A DNA stretch of 64,000 nucleotides from an uncultured Lachnoclostridium sp. (GCA_944376715.1 CALWDO010000007.1:1-64000); one strand, 5' to 3'; shown: positions 25,329-34,835, counted from the stretch's first letter. A program made the numbers and translations. Notes: a model not told the origin generated them from the sequence alone.

Positions 25329-26669
25329 ATGATAGGTAAAAAACATTGGCCCTTTAAGACGGGGCTTCTGGTGGCGGGATTGACGCTGTGGTTCGGCATG
25401 GCAGTTTCCGCAGCCCCGGCGATAGAAGGAGATACAGATTTGACTGTGAAGGCGGACCAGGTGGTGGTCGCCCAGTTTACAGTCACCAATGAGGATCCCA
25501 TGGAATCCGTAAGTCTGATGGTATCCTATGACAAGGACGCTATGACTTATATGTCCGGAAACGGCGGAGATAATTTTGATGTGACGGGCGGAAACGGGAG
25601 TGTGCAGATGACCAGCAGTCCGGATGATACAGAGGCAGTCTTTACGGTAAGATTCCGGGGGTCGGAAGATACGGAGACGACGCTGGAGATTGTATCCTGT
25701 ACTGCCACCATGGACGGCACAGAAGTGGATGTCCTGACGGGAGACGCGGTTTCGGAAGAGGAAGCTGAAGAAGGGGACGAAGCGGCAGCGGAGGAAGAAG
25801 ATGAGTCCGAGGAACGTGCCAGTTTTGTCATTGATGACCGTACCTTTTATGTACGCAGACCCGGAGACCTGGAAGGCTTTGATGTGATCCATATGGATAT
25901 CCAGGGAATCGACAGCCGCGTGCTGAAGCACAATACACTGGATCTGTATGTGGTATACCTGATCAGTGATAACGGAAGCTTCCGTGATTACTTTGTCTAT
26001 AATCCGGATACCGGAAACGTAATTCCGTATGTAAATATGGAGAGCGGAACAGATTCTGTGATCTTTATTGAAAAAGACGAGGATGTGGAGCCGCCTACCC
26101 GATATACTTACGTGGATCTGGGATGGGGACAGAAATATACGATTCCGGCCTATAAGCATGTAACGATCGACGGTGTGGATGAGATTCTCGACGACACTAA
26201 CCGTTATCTGGTATATGGGATTAACCAGGATGGGGAAAAGGCGTGGTACAGCTTTGACTATGACAAGAATTCTCTGCAGCTGTTCGATACCATCGCTTAT
26301 GACGGCGAGCAGATCTATATCACAGAGTTAGAGGAAAAGGACACAGGGATGCGTTCGGAAATGGCATACCAGCTGGAACGCTATAATACAGATATGGGTA
26401 CGCGCCTGTTCGTCATTCTGATCCTGATCCTGATCATTATTGCGCTGGCTAATGTGGTTGTTTTCCAGCATCTGCGCATGAGAAAGATGCAGATGCCTCC
26501 GGAGGAGGATCCGGACGCGGAGGACGAAGACGGCGAGAAGGAATCGGGAGAATATATCGTCGGCAATCTGGAAGAGAATGAGACGGATTTTTCCGACCCG
26601 GAAGACCGCGGTCAGGACGAGGAACTGGAAATCATCGATCTGGATGATCCGGACGAAGATGACCGGTAA
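25329..26669 (+). CDS. Membrane-anchored cohesin-like domain protein
   Basis: A 446-residue exported protein. It has a signal peptide ending near SAAPA and a beta-rich domain at about 25-130 (VKADQVVVAQFTVTNED, VSLMVSYDKDAMTYMSG) that looks like a type I cohesin-type fold. An acidic linker and a second extracellular region of about 200 residues follow. One membrane helix lies at about 360-379, then a 67-residue very acidic cytoplasmic tail. I choose ATG 25329 with a weak AAAGTGAG site; GTG 25317 is the alternative. No dockerin partner is seen here. Function unknown, perhaps surface protein binding. Confidence 0.65.
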   Translation: MIGKKHWPFKTGLLVAGLTLWFGMAVSAAPAIEGDTDLTVKADQVVVAQFTVTNEDPMESVSLMVSYDKDAMTYMSGNGGDNFDVTGGNGSVQMTSSPDDTEAVFTVRFRGSEDTETTLEIVSCTATMDGTEVDVLTGDAVSEEEAEEGDEAAAEEEDESEERASFVIDDRTFYVRRPGDLEGFDVIHMDIQGIDSRVLKHNTLDLYVVYLISDNGSFRDYFVYNPDTGNVIPYVNMESGTDSVIFIEKDEDVEPPTRYTYVDLGWGQKYTIPAYKHVTIDGVDEILDDTNRYLVYGINQDGEKAWYSFDYDKNSLQLFDTIAYDGEQIYITELEEKDTGMRSEMAYQLERYNTDMGTRLFVILILILIIIALANVVVFQHLRMRKMQMPPEEDPDAEDEDGEKESGEYIVGNLEENETDFSDPEDRGQDEELEIIDLDDPDEDDR

Positions 26670-26695
26670 TACAAATGAGAAAGCTGTAAAACAAT

Positions 26696-26735
26696 GGAAC
26701 CCGGACGGAAAGTACGGCCGCCCGGGTTCCATTTT
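26696..26735 (+). terminator. Terminator after cohesin-like gene
   Basis: A 9-bp GC-rich stem (26696-26704 with 26722-26730) is followed by ATTTT. The 17-nt loop can pair further inside. It separates the cohesin-like gene from the GntR promoter. Confidence 0.6.
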
Positions 26736-26760
26736 ACGCGAAGATATGCTGTCCGGCGAG

Positions 26761-26789
26761 TTGACCGGAGAGACGATAACTGTTATACT
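26761..26789 (+). promoter_or_regulatory. Promoter of gntR-clpC-radA
   Basis: TTGACC at 26761-26766, exactly 17 bases of spacer, and TATACT at 26784-26789. A good sigma-A promoter whose -10 lies inside a perfect inverted repeat. Confidence 0.8.
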
Positions 26790-26800
26790 GTATGTATAAC
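26782..26800 (+). promoter_or_regulatory. Inverted repeat on the -10 box, probable GntR operator
   Basis: GTTATAC at 26782-26788 and GTATAAC at 26794-26800 are perfect inverted repeats with a 5-base spacer. The repeat covers the -10 box and the expected start of transcription, so a dimeric regulator bound here would block RNA polymerase. The first gene of the transcript is a GntR/YtrA-type regulator, the natural candidate. Confidence 0.7.
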
Positions 26801-26831
26801 AAGAGGAATACAGTAAAGGACAGGTGATACT

Positions 26832-27203
26832 ATGTATCTGGAAATTGATTTTAACAGCGACGAGGCTTTTTATGTACAGCTGTGCAACCAAATTATTATC
26901 GGGATAGCCACATCCAGACTTCAGGAGGGGGATACGCTTCCAAGTGTACGCCAGCTGGCAGACGAGGTAGGCATCAATATGCACACGGTGAATAAAGCGT
27001 ACAGTCTGTTGAAGCAGGAAGGATATATTCGTCTGGACCGGCGAAGCGGAGCCGTCATCGCCGTTGATATGGATAAGATAAAAGCGATGGAAGACATGAA
27101 AAGAGAACTTTCAGTCATATTGGCAAAGGGGAGCTGCAAGAATGTGACCAGGGAAGAGGCACATGAGCTGATTGATGAAATTTATGCGGAATATGGAGAA
27201 TAA
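26832..27203 (+). CDS. GntR (YtrA-type) transcriptional regulator
   Basis: A 123-residue DNA-binding protein. Residues 10-75 form the winged helix-turn-helix (YVQLCNQIIIGIATSRLQEG, LPSVRQLADEVGINMHTVNK, GYIRLDRRSGAVIA). A short helical C-terminal dimerisation part follows instead of an effector domain, which defines the YtrA subgroup. It sits 11 bases before clpC under a promoter overlapped by an inverted repeat, so it probably represses itself, clpC and radA. In Bacillus that place is held by CtsR. Confidence 0.88.
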   Translation: MYLEIDFNSDEAFYVQLCNQIIIGIATSRLQEGDTLPSVRQLADEVGINMHTVNKAYSLLKQEGYIRLDRRSGAVIAVDMDKIKAMEDMKRELSVILAKGSCKNVTREEAHELIDEIYAEYGE

Positions 27204-27214
27204 GGAGGAACTTT

Positions 27215-29644
27215 ATGCAGAATTACACGGGCAAAGCGGAACGTGCACTCAGGGCGGCCAAAAGAGCGGCCCTGCAGCTTGGGCATCCTTATGTGGGGAC
27301 AGAGCATATTCTTTTGGGGCTGGTGCGTGATCCGGACTGTCTCGCGGGCCAGATTCTCCAGGCGGCCGGGGTATCGGAGAAAGAGCTGATCCGCTTGATC
27401 CATGAACTGATCGCTCCGGAGGGAGCGGCGGAATCCGCGGAAAAACGGGAATTTACTCCCCGGGCGCAGAAAATACTGGAGGACGCCAGGACAGAGGCCA
27501 GGAAGTTTCATGAAGAACTGACAGGAACAGAGCACATACTGATCGCGATTCTCAAAGATGGAGAATGCGTGGCTTCCCGCCTGCTGAATACAATGAATAT
27601 CCGTCTGAAAGACCTGTATACGGAACTGATAAGTTCCATGGGAGACAAGGCGTACGAATACAAGGAAGAACAAAAGGGGCGCGGCGTACAGACGTTGGAG
27701 CAATACAGCAGGGATCTGACCGCTATGGCGAAAGAGGGCAGGCTGGACCCGATTATCGGACGGGAAGAGGAGATCCAGCGGGTGATCCAGGTGCTGAGCT
27801 GCAGAACCAAAAATAATCCCTGCCTGATCGGAGAACCCGGCGTAGGCAAGAGCGCGATCGTGGAAGGACTTGCGCAGAGGATTGCGTCCGGCATGGCGCC
27901 GGATACACTTTTGGGCAAGAGACTGTGCATCCTGGATCTGACCGCTATGGTGGCCGGTTCTAAATATCGGGGAGAATTTGAGGAGCGGATCAAAAATGTG
28001 ATCGATGAAGTGCGCCAGGACGGCAATATTCTCTTGTTTATCGATGAACTTCACACGATCATCGGCGCGGGAGGCGCGGAAGGGGCCATGGACGCCTCCA
28101 ATATCCTGAAGCCTGCCATGGCGCGGGGAGAGATCCAGATCATCGGCGCCACTACTCTGGAAGAATATCGGAAACATATAGAAAAAGATGCGGCGCTGGA
28201 ACGGCGTTTCCAGCCGGTCGTAGTGGAAGAGGCCAGCATCGGGCAGACGGTGGAGATCCTGAAAGGCCTGCGTCCCTACTATGAGAAATACCATCAGGTG
28301 AGGATCACGGACGAGGCGCTGGAAGCCGCGGCAAATCTGTCCGCCAGATATGTGAATGACCGGTTTTTACCGGATAAAGCCATTGACCTGATGGATGAAG
28401 CTGCGGCAGGGATCCGTCTGAAGCAGTCCGGATCCGGAAGTCTTGCCGACAGCGCGGCTGCGGCCAGGAAAACGGCAGAAGCCAGAGAAGATCTGGAACA
28501 GGCTCTTATGAATGGAGATCTGGAGCAGGCGCGGGTCTTTCGCCAGAGATTACAGGAACTGGAAGGACATGCGGATACACAGTCCCGGAAGAAGCCTCAC
28601 AGAACCGGCGTGGTGACAGAAGAGCAGATTGCCCGGACGGTGTCTGCCTGGACAAAGATCCCGGTGCAGCGGCTGGAAGAAGCGGAGTCCCAGAAGCTGC
28701 GCCGTCTGGAACAGACGCTCCACAAGAGAGTTGTGGGACAGGACGAGGCCGTAAAAGCGGTCGCCAGGGCAGTGAAAAGGGGAAGAGTCGGCCTGAAAGA
28801 TCCCGGAAGACCCATAGGTTCTTTCCTGTTCCTGGGTCCCACGGGCGTGGGCAAGACGGAACTCTCCAAGGCATTGGCAGAGGTGCTCTTTGGCAGGGAA
28901 GAGTCCATGATCCGCGTGGATATGTCGGAATATATGGAGAAACACAGCGTGGCGAAAATCATCGGTTCTCCTCCCGGTTATGTGGGGCATGAAGAAGGAG
29001 GGCAGCTGAGTGAAAAAGTCAGGCGGAATCCGTATGCGGTGATTCTGTTTGACGAGATCGAGAAAGCCCATCCGGATGTGTTTAACATTCTGCTGCAAGT
29101 GTTGGACGACGGACATATCACAGATTCCCAGGGACGTAAGGTGGATTTTAAAAACACGGTGATTATCATGACTTCCAATGCCGGAGCCAGCGCCATAGTG
29201 ACTCCCAAAAAACTGGGCTTCGCATCGTCAGAGGACGCGCGTCAGGATTATGAGTTTATGAAGAACAGCGTCATGAATGAGGTAAAGCAGATTTTCCGGC
29301 CGGAATTTCTGAACAGGATCGATGAAGTCATTGTCTTTCATATGCTGCAGAAAGACGAGATTGTGCGGATTGCCGGGATGCTGCTGGATGAGCTGGAAAA
29401 ACGCTGCGAGCGCCAGCTGTCCATTCATGTGTCCTTCAAAGATTCTGTGAAAAAATGGCTGGCAGAGACGGGATATGACGCCAAATACGGCGCACGCCCG
29501 CTGAAGCGCGCCATTCAGAACCAGCTGGAAGATCTGATGGCGGACGAGATATTGTCCGGCAGGATCCATGAAGGAGATCATGTGAATGTGAAAGTAACAG
29601 GCGGAAAGGTGAAGATATCCGTGAAAGCAGAGGAAAAAGCATGA
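27215..29644 (+). CDS. clpC: ClpC-type AAA+ protease ATPase
   Basis: An 809-residue Hsp100 unfoldase, the usual ClpC length, that feeds proteins to ClpP in the cytoplasm. The N-terminal double Clp-N repeat is at about 1-145 ([22 protein letters not shown]). The first AAA domain has Walker A GEPGVGKS, a middle domain lies at about 405-460, and the second AAA domain has GPTGVGKTE and [23 protein letters not shown] precedes the ATG. The mcsA and mcsB genes that normally precede clpC are missing. radA overlaps by 4 bases. Confidence 0.93.
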   Translation: MQNYTGKAERALRAAKRAALQLGHPYVGTEHILLGLVRDPDCLAGQILQAAGVSEKELIRLIHELIAPEGAAESAEKREFTPRAQKILEDARTEARKFHEELTGTEHILIAILKDGECVASRLLNTMNIRLKDLYTELISSMGDKAYEYKEEQKGRGVQTLEQYSRDLTAMAKEGRLDPIIGREEEIQRVIQVLSCRTKNNPCLIGEPGVGKSAIVEGLAQRIASGMAPDTLLGKRLCILDLTAMVAGSKYRGEFEERIKNVIDEVRQDGNILLFIDELHTIIGAGGAEGAMDASNILKPAMARGEIQIIGATTLEEYRKHIEKDAALERRFQPVVVEEASIGQTVEILKGLRPYYEKYHQVRITDEALEAAANLSARYVNDRFLPDKAIDLMDEAAAGIRLKQSGSGSLADSAAAARKTAEAREDLEQALMNGDLEQARVFRQRLQELEGHADTQSRKKPHRTGVVTEEQIARTVSAWTKIPVQRLEEAESQKLRRLEQTLHKRVVGQDEAVKAVARAVKRGRVGLKDPGRPIGSFLFLGPTGVGKTELSKALAEVLFGREESMIRVDMSEYMEKHSVAKIIGSPPGYVGHEEGGQLSEKVRRNPYAVILFDEIEKAHPDVFNILLQVLDDGHITDSQGRKVDFKNTVIIMTSNAGASAIVTPKKLGFASSEDARQDYEFMKNSVMNEVKQIFRPEFLNRIDEVIVFHMLQKDEIVRIAGMLLDELEKRCERQLSIHVSFKDSVKKWLAETGYDAKYGARPLKRAIQNQLEDLMADEILSGRIHEGDHVNVKVTGGKVKISVKAEEKA

Positions 29645-31017
29645 AAAAGAATGGAACCGTATTTTTCTGCCAGAACTGCGGCTATGAATCGGCCAAATGG
29701 TCGGGACAGTGTCCTGCCTGCCACGAATGGAATACCTTCGTGGAAGAACCGTCGGCAGGGTCAGGACACGCGCCGCAGACTTCCAGGAAGAAACGATCAG
29801 GAGAGAAGTCAGAACCTGTTTCCTTGAATCAGATACAGACCGGAGAGCAGAACAGGATCCTTACCGGGATGCATGAACTGGATCAGGTATTAGGAGGAGG
29901 CATCGTTCCCGGCTCTCTGGTTCTGGTGGGCGGGGATCCCGGAATCGGAAAATCCACGCTGCTTTTACAGGTGTGCAGGAATCTCTCGGAAAGCCTGGAT
30001 CAGGTTCTCTATATTTCCGGGGAGGAATCTTTGCAGCAGATTAAACTGCGGGCAGCCAGGATCGGCGATTTCAGGGATTCCCTGCAGCTGCTCTGCGAGA
30101 CGAATCTGTCGGATATAGAAGAGGTGATGCTGAGGAGAAAGCCCCGGGTGGCGGTGATCGATTCGATTCAGACTATGTATCAGGAGGATATCTCCTCAGC
30201 GCCGGGGAGCGTTTCCCAGGTAAGAGAGGCCACGGGAGTGCTCATGCGGCTGGCGAAAGAGCACAATATCGCGATCTTTATCGTGGGCCATGTGACGAAG
30301 GAAGGTACGGTGGCCGGTCCCAGGGTGCTGGAGCACATGGTGGATACGGTACTTTATTTTGAAGGAGACCGGCACGTTTCGTACCGGATCCTGCGGGGCG
30401 TGAAAAACCGGTTCGGCTCCACCAACGAGATTGGTGTATTTGAGATGTCCGATACGGGGCTCCGGGAGGTGAAAAATCCTTCGGAGTATATGCTGAGCGG
30501 AAAGCCGCCCGGCGCTTCCGGATCTGTGGTCACCTGCACGATGGAAGGAACTCGGCCTATGCTGCTGGAAGTGCAGGCGCTGGTATGCAGGACGAATTTC
30601 GGACTGCCCAGAAGGACTGCGGTGGGAGTGGATGTAAACAGAGTCAATCTGCTGATGGCGGTGCTGGAGAAACGGCTGAATCTCCAGCTGTCGGGCTATG
30701 ACGCATACGTGAATGTGGCGGGGGGCATTCGCCTGAACGAACCCGCCATTGATCTGGCGCTGGTGATGGCTATTATTTCCAGCTATAAGGATATCCCGAT
30801 TCCGGAGAAGACCGTCGTCTTTGGGGAAGTGGGCCTGAGCGGAGAGATCCGGGCGGTCAACATGGCGCAGCAAAGGGTACAGGAAGCCAGGAAACTGGGA
30901 TTTCTTCGGGTCCTGCTTCCGCAAAGTTCTATGGAGCAGGTTCGTCAGATCACGGGAATCGAACTGGCAGGGGCAGCCTCAGTGCGTGACGCCGTGAAAT
31001 TGGTCCGCGGCCAATAA
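29641..31017 (+). CDS. radA: DNA repair protein RadA
   Basis: A 458-residue DnaB-like branch-migration helicase that helps RecA in recombination. It has an N-terminal zinc finger CQNCGYESAKWSGQCPAC, a RecA-like core with GGDPGIGKSTLLLQ and the RadA-specific KNRFG motif in GVKNRFGSTNEIG, and a C-terminal Lon-like domain ending near 450. The ATG overlaps the clpC stop, so it is coupled to clpC, as in Bacillus. Confidence 0.95.
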   Translation: MKKNGTVFFCQNCGYESAKWSGQCPACHEWNTFVEEPSAGSGHAPQTSRKKRSGEKSEPVSLNQIQTGEQNRILTGMHELDQVLGGGIVPGSLVLVGGDPGIGKSTLLLQVCRNLSESLDQVLYISGEESLQQIKLRAARIGDFRDSLQLLCETNLSDIEEVMLRRKPRVAVIDSIQTMYQEDISSAPGSVSQVREATGVLMRLAKEHNIAIFIVGHVTKEGTVAGPRVLEHMVDTVLYFEGDRHVSYRILRGVKNRFGSTNEIGVFEMSDTGLREVKNPSEYMLSGKPPGASGSVVTCTMEGTRPMLLEVQALVCRTNFGLPRRTAVGVDVNRVNLLMAVLEKRLNLQLSGYDAYVNVAGGIRLNEPAIDLALVMAIISSYKDIPIPEKTVVFGEVGLSGEIRAVNMAQQRVQEARKLGFLRVLLPQSSMEQVRQITGIELAGAASVRDAVKLVRGQ

Positions 31018-31043
31018 GGGGCAATAAGGCTGCAAAAAATTCG

Positions 31044-31072
31044 TTGACACTCAAAGGAAAATGTGATATATT
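31044..31072 (+). promoter_or_regulatory. Strong promoter of the tRNA-Trp gene
   Basis: A perfect TTGACA at 31044-31049, 17-base spacer and TATATT at 31067-31072, ending 20 bases before the mature tRNA. Confidence 0.85.
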
Positions 31073-31092
31073 ATCCGAGTGTTAGGAAATAC

Positions 31093-31165
31093 AGGGATAT
31101 AGTTCAGTTGGTAGAACGTTGGTCTCCAAAACCAAATGTCGAGGGTTCGAGTCCTTCTGTCCCTG
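31093..31165 (+). tRNA. tRNA-Trp (anticodon CCA)
   Basis: A 73-base cloverleaf. Acceptor stem 31093-31099 pairs with 31158-31164, D stem GTTC/GAAC, and anticodon stem 31119-31123 pairs with 31131-31135 with anticodon CCA at 31126-31128. The T arm contains GGTTCGAGTCC. The discriminator is G and the 3' CCA is not encoded. It is a single-gene transcript with its own promoter and terminator. Confidence 0.95.
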
Positions 31166-31169
31166 TTGG

Positions 31170-31198
31170 AGCTTCGGATCAAGATCCGGAGCTTTTTT
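31170..31198 (+). terminator. Terminator of the tRNA-Trp gene
   Basis: 31170-31180 pairs with 31183-31193 with one wobble, and a run of six T follows. It lies 4 bases after the tRNA. Confidence 0.88.
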
Positions 31199-31240
31199 AC
31201 TGTATAAAATATAAAACGATGAATCTGAGGATATAGATAG

Positions 31241-32164
31241 ATGAACAAATTCATATTTGGACTGTTGTCTCTGGGAGCGGCTATGCTTATGGTTTCCTGC
31301 GGCCGGGCGGGAGATGGAAGCGGCGTTTCCCAGACGCATCTTTTTGATAAATCAAGCAATCGCCTGGAAGCAGTCCGGGAGGCGGGGAAACTGGTGATCG
31401 GCATATCAGCGGATTACGCTCCGTTTGCTTTTTCTGTGGAGGAAGAAGACGGTTCCGTAAGTTACCAGGGATCAGATATTGAACTTGGAAAATATATCGC
31501 GGAAAAACTGGGAGTAGAGGCAGAGTTTCAGGAAATGGAGATGGACGAGTGCCTGAAAGCGGTCAAAGCGGGCAGCGTGGATCTGGCGCTGCTCGGCATG
31601 CTGCCTGAGGAAAGCAGGCTTGCTTATGTGGATTTTACGGATCCTTATTATCAGCCGGGCAGGCAGGTATTTCTGATAAAAAAAGCGCAGAGAAACGATT
31701 ATAAAGAGCTGGACGATTTTGCGGGAGCCACCGTGGCCGCCCAGTACGGCACACTGCAGGCTCAGCTGGTGACGGAACAGCTGACAAAGTCGTACATGGA
31801 GCTGGTGGATACGGTCTCGGAGGGGATCGAGATGGTCAACAACGGCCGGGCGGATGCTTTGGCGCTGGACGAACAGGTGACGGATGACATCCTGGATGAA
31901 TATTCTTCTCTGGTGCTGGCGGCGGCTGAGATGGAATATGAACAGGAAGGCGTGGTAGGCGGCGTTGTGGAGCGGGAGCCGGAGCTTTTAGCGGCTGTCA
32001 ACCAGGTGATTGACGAAGTGGTGGAGGATGGGCTCTATCTGGACTGGATGGATATGGCTACGCGCATGGCGGTTTCGGAGAGAGGAAAAGACTCTCCAAA
32101 TATTACTTCACAAGGGTCCCGACAGGAATCTTCGCAAGCCAGTCGGGCTGTTGATAGCGATTGA
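31241..32164 (+). CDS. Family 3 extracellular solute-binding lipoprotein, orphan
   Basis: A 307-residue lipoprotein with lipobox MVSC (Cys20) and the family 3 amino-acid-binding pattern: LVIGISADYAPFAF, GSDIELGKYIAEKLGVEAEF, KAGSVDLALLGM, then GATVAAQYGT. It should capture a polar amino acid or similar small solute outside the membrane. No permease or ATPase gene is adjacent, so it may work with a transporter elsewhere. The last 25 or so residues are Ser- and Gln-rich beyond the domain and are encoded inside the 3' end of the convergent lysR gene (62-base overlap). Confidence 0.85.
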   Translation: MNKFIFGLLSLGAAMLMVSCGRAGDGSGVSQTHLFDKSSNRLEAVREAGKLVIGISADYAPFAFSVEEEDGSVSYQGSDIELGKYIAEKLGVEAEFQEMEMDECLKAVKAGSVDLALLGMLPEESRLAYVDFTDPYYQPGRQVFLIKKAQRNDYKELDDFAGATVAAQYGTLQAQLVTEQLTKSYMELVDTVSEGIEMVNNGRADALALDEQVTDDILDEYSSLVLAAAEMEYEQEGVVGGVVEREPELLAAVNQVIDEVVEDGLYLDWMDMATRMAVSERGKDSPNITSQGSRQESSQASRAVDSD

Positions 32165-33023
32165 CAATATCCCGGATCGTTTCCATGGAGATGGTGGGGA
32201 CCTTATCTTTGTGCCGGACCAGGCTGAAGGATCTTTCGAACTCGTCTGTGTCCACATTGTAGATGCGGATATGGCCGTCCCGGATATCCCTTTCCAGAAG
32301 ACGCACAGATATCACGGCCAGGCATCCGTTGTCCAGGATAGCGCTGCGGAAAGTCTCGGGGCAGGTGGCTTCCCAGGCCGTATGGATATCCAGATGGTGC
32401 CGTTCGATAAAGCGGTCGAACAGCGCCCTGGTACCGCTTCCCTTTTCACGCATGACAAAGGACTGATGATTCAGTTCTCCTATGTGCAGAACATTTTTCC
32501 GGGCAAATGGGTGCTCCCAGGAGCAGCCCAGCACCAGATAATCCCGGATACAGGGAAGGCTGATCAGATCCGGGTTGCGGATATCTCCTTCTACGATGGC
32601 GATATCCAGTTCGGAGCGGAGAAGCTTTTCTTCAATCGTATGGGTGTTTCCCACATAGGCAAAGGTCTGCGCGTCGGGGAGCGATTTTTTAAAATCAGAC
32701 ATAATATTGGATAACAGGCAGGCGCCTACGGTGATAGTCCCTCCGATACGGAGGGTTTCCCGGCGCCTGTTTTTTTGCATGCGGCTCTCCAACTGGTCGA
32801 ACTGCCCTACCGCCTGGTAAGCGTATCCCAGGAGTTCCTGCCCGGCGGGGGTGATATATAATCTTTTGGAAAGCCGGTCAAACAGACGGATTTCGTAGTT
32901 TTCCTCCAATTCCCGGATGGCCTGGCTGACGGTGGGCTGGGAAAGGTAGAGCTTTTGCGCCGCCTTGCTCATGGAGCCGGTTTCCGCCACGGCAATAAAG
33001 ATTTTCAGATGCCGGATAGTCAT
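32103..33023 (-). CDS. LysR family transcriptional regulator
   Basis: A 306-residue LysR protein. The N-terminal helix-turn-helix (FIAVAETGSMSKAAQKLYLS, PTVSQAIRELE) is followed by a substrate-binding domain from about 90 containing EKLLRSELDIAIVEGD. It is of the CysL/CysB-like subgroup, often linked to sulfur metabolism. It is divergent from the CoA-disulfide reductase and siroheme reductase genes and probably controls them. GGAGG precedes the ATG and a palindrome lies just upstream. Effector unknown. Confidence 0.88.
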   Translation of the reverse strand: MTIRHLKIFIAVAETGSMSKAAQKLYLSQPTVSQAIRELEENYEIRLFDRLSKRLYITPAGQELLGYAYQAVGQFDQLESRMQKNRRRETLRIGGTITVGACLLSNIMSDFKKSLPDAQTFAYVGNTHTIEEKLLRSELDIAIVEGDIRNPDLISLPCIRDYLVLGCSWEHPFARKNVLHIGELNHQSFVMREKGSGTRALFDRFIERHHLDIHTAWEATCPETFRSAILDNGCLAVISVRLLERDIRDGHIRIYNVDTDEFERSFSLVRHKDKVPTISMETIRDIVNRYQQPDWLAKIPVGTLVK

Positions 33024-33042
33024 AATGAATCCTCCAAAATGT

Positions 33043-33059
33043 ATAGGTATTTCCTATAT
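33043..33059. promoter_or_regulatory. Palindrome, probable LysR operator
   Basis: TATAGG and CCTATA are perfect 6-bp arms with a 5-base spacer, 20 bases upstream of the lysR start and within the divergent intergenic region. A site here could serve autoregulation and control of the operon on the other strand. Confidence 0.5.
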
Positions 33060-33079
33060 TTATGATAGAATATTATCAT

Positions 33080-33108
33080 TTTTCAAAAAGATATACAAGT
33101 GTTATAAT
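33080..33108 (+). promoter_or_regulatory. Promoter of the CoA-disulfide reductase operon
   Basis: A perfect TATAAT at 33103-33108 with the extended TGT before it. The -35 region TTTTCA at 33080-33085 is a poor match at 17 bases. The weak -35 would fit an activator-dependent promoter. Confidence 0.6.
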
Positions 33109-33158
33109 ACAGTCAACATGTAAAGGATTTCCAACAACACAAGAAAGAGGAGAGACAA

Positions 33159-34805
33159 ATGAAAGTAATCATTGTGGGAGGCGTGGCTGCAGGAACAAAA
33201 GTTGCGGCGAAGCTGAAAAGAGAAGACCAGAACGCGGAAGTAACAATCCTGACCAAAGGAAAGGATATTTCCTACGCGGGCTGCGGGCTTCCGTATTATG
33301 TGGGAAACGTGATCCCGGACCGTGCGGGCCTGGTGGTCAATACTCCGGAAAAGTTTCAGGCGCTCACCGGGGCGAAAGTACTGACCGGTATGGAAGTGAC
33401 CGGGATCAACCGGGGAGACAAGACGGTGGAAGCAGTGTCTGTTGATACGGGAGAGACCAGTACGTGGCCGTATGACAAACTGGTGATCGCTTCCGGCGCG
33501 TCTCCGATCCGGCCGGATCTGCCGGGGCTGGATCTGCCGCAGGTGTTTTTCATGAGGACTCCGGACGACGCGGTAAATCTGAGGGCTTTGGTGGAAGCCG
33601 GGGGGATCAAGAGAGCGGTCGTAGTCGGAGGCGGATTTATCGGCCTGGAGATCGCGGAGAATCTGAATTCCATGGGTGTGCGCTGCAATGTGATCGATAT
33701 GGCGCCTCATGTGCTGCCGGGATTTGACAGTGAAATTCAGGAATATGTGGAAAACCATCTGGCGGATATGGGGATCAATACTATGACTGGTACCCGTTTT
33801 GAAGGCGTACTGGGAGACGGCAAAGTAGAGAAGGTACAGACCGGAAAACGCGCGGTCAAAGCCGACGCAGTGGTGCTCTCCATCGGAATACGCGCCAATA
33901 CGGCGTTCCTGGCGGATACGGGGATCGAGCTGGCGCCGAACCGTACGGTACTGGTCAACGACCATATGCAGACCAATGATCCGGATATTTACGCAGTGGG
34001 AGACTGCGCCATGGTGAAAAACCGCATTACGGGCAAGGACGCATGGTCTCCGATGGGCTCTACTGCCAATATCACAGGCCGTCTGGCTGCAAAGAACATT
34101 GCCGGGGGAGATGTGTCCTACCGCGGAGCCATGGGAACGGCAGTCTGCCATCTGCCGGAACTGAACGTGGGTAAGACGGGACTGTCAGAAGCCCAGGCGA
34201 AGGAAGCAGGATACGACGTGGTTACGGTACTGACAGTAGTAGACGACAAGGCTCATTATATGCCGGGAGCCGGGAATTTTATCATCAAACTGGTTGCGGA
34301 CAGAGAGTCCAGACGGCTTCTGGGCGTGCAGGTGCTCGGAAAAGGAGAGGTGGATAAAGTCGTAGATATCTGTGTGGCGGCAATCTCTCTGAAGGCGAAG
34401 GTGGATGATCTGGCCGATATGGATTTTGCATATGCGCCGCCATTCTCCACGGCGATCCATCCGCTGGCACATACGGTAAACGTGCTGATGAACAAGATGG
34501 ACGGAGAGCTGGAAAGCTTCACCCCGGCAGAATTTGCGGAAGGCAAGGCAGAAGGATATCGGATCATAGATGCGTCTCCGGTACCGTCTATCGACGGTGC
34601 TCCGTATGTGGATCTGACCAAGATTCACGGAGAAGTAGACGGACTTGGCAAGGATGAACCGCTTCTGCTGGTGTGCGCGAAGGGAAAGAGGGCTTATCTG
34701 ACTCAGAATCTGTTGAAACATTACGGCTATACCAACACCCGGGTGCTGGAAGGCGGACTGACCTTCAACAGAGCGGCAGTAGAAGAAGCTATGGAAGAAG
34801 CATAA
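33159..34805 (+). CDS. CoA-disulfide / persulfide reductase with C-terminal rhodanese domain
   Basis: A 548-residue flavoprotein. FAD-binding VGGVAAGTKVAAKL is at 6-19, the single active-site cysteine is in SYAGCGLPYYVG (Cys42), and NAD(P)H-binding VVVGGGFIGLEIAENL lies near 155. FAD contact DIYAVGDCA and the dimerisation domain follow. From about 455 a short rhodanese-like domain ends the protein, with Cys506 in VCAKGKRAYLTQ. This is the CoADR-Rhd layout (about 550 residues), which reduces CoA disulfides, polysulfide or CoA-persulfide. The next gene is a siroheme-type reductase, so a role in sulfur handling is likely. Confidence 0.85.
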   Translation: MKVIIVGGVAAGTKVAAKLKREDQNAEVTILTKGKDISYAGCGLPYYVGNVIPDRAGLVVNTPEKFQALTGAKVLTGMEVTGINRGDKTVEAVSVDTGETSTWPYDKLVIASGASPIRPDLPGLDLPQVFFMRTPDDAVNLRALVEAGGIKRAVVVGGGFIGLEIAENLNSMGVRCNVIDMAPHVLPGFDSEIQEYVENHLADMGINTMTGTRFEGVLGDGKVEKVQTGKRAVKADAVVLSIGIRANTAFLADTGIELAPNRTVLVNDHMQTNDPDIYAVGDCAMVKNRITGKDAWSPMGSTANITGRLAAKNIAGGDVSYRGAMGTAVCHLPELNVGKTGLSEAQAKEAGYDVVTVLTVVDDKAHYMPGAGNFIIKLVADRESRRLLGVQVLGKGEVDKVVDICVAAISLKAKVDDLADMDFAYAPPFSTAIHPLAHTVNVLMNKMDGELESFTPAEFAEGKAEGYRIIDASPVPSIDGAPYVDLTKIHGEVDGLGKDEPLLLVCAKGKRAYLTQNLLKHYGYTNTRVLEGGLTFNRAAVEEAMEEA

Positions 34806-34835
34806 ATACAGAGAAAGATCAGGAGGAAAAGAAAG

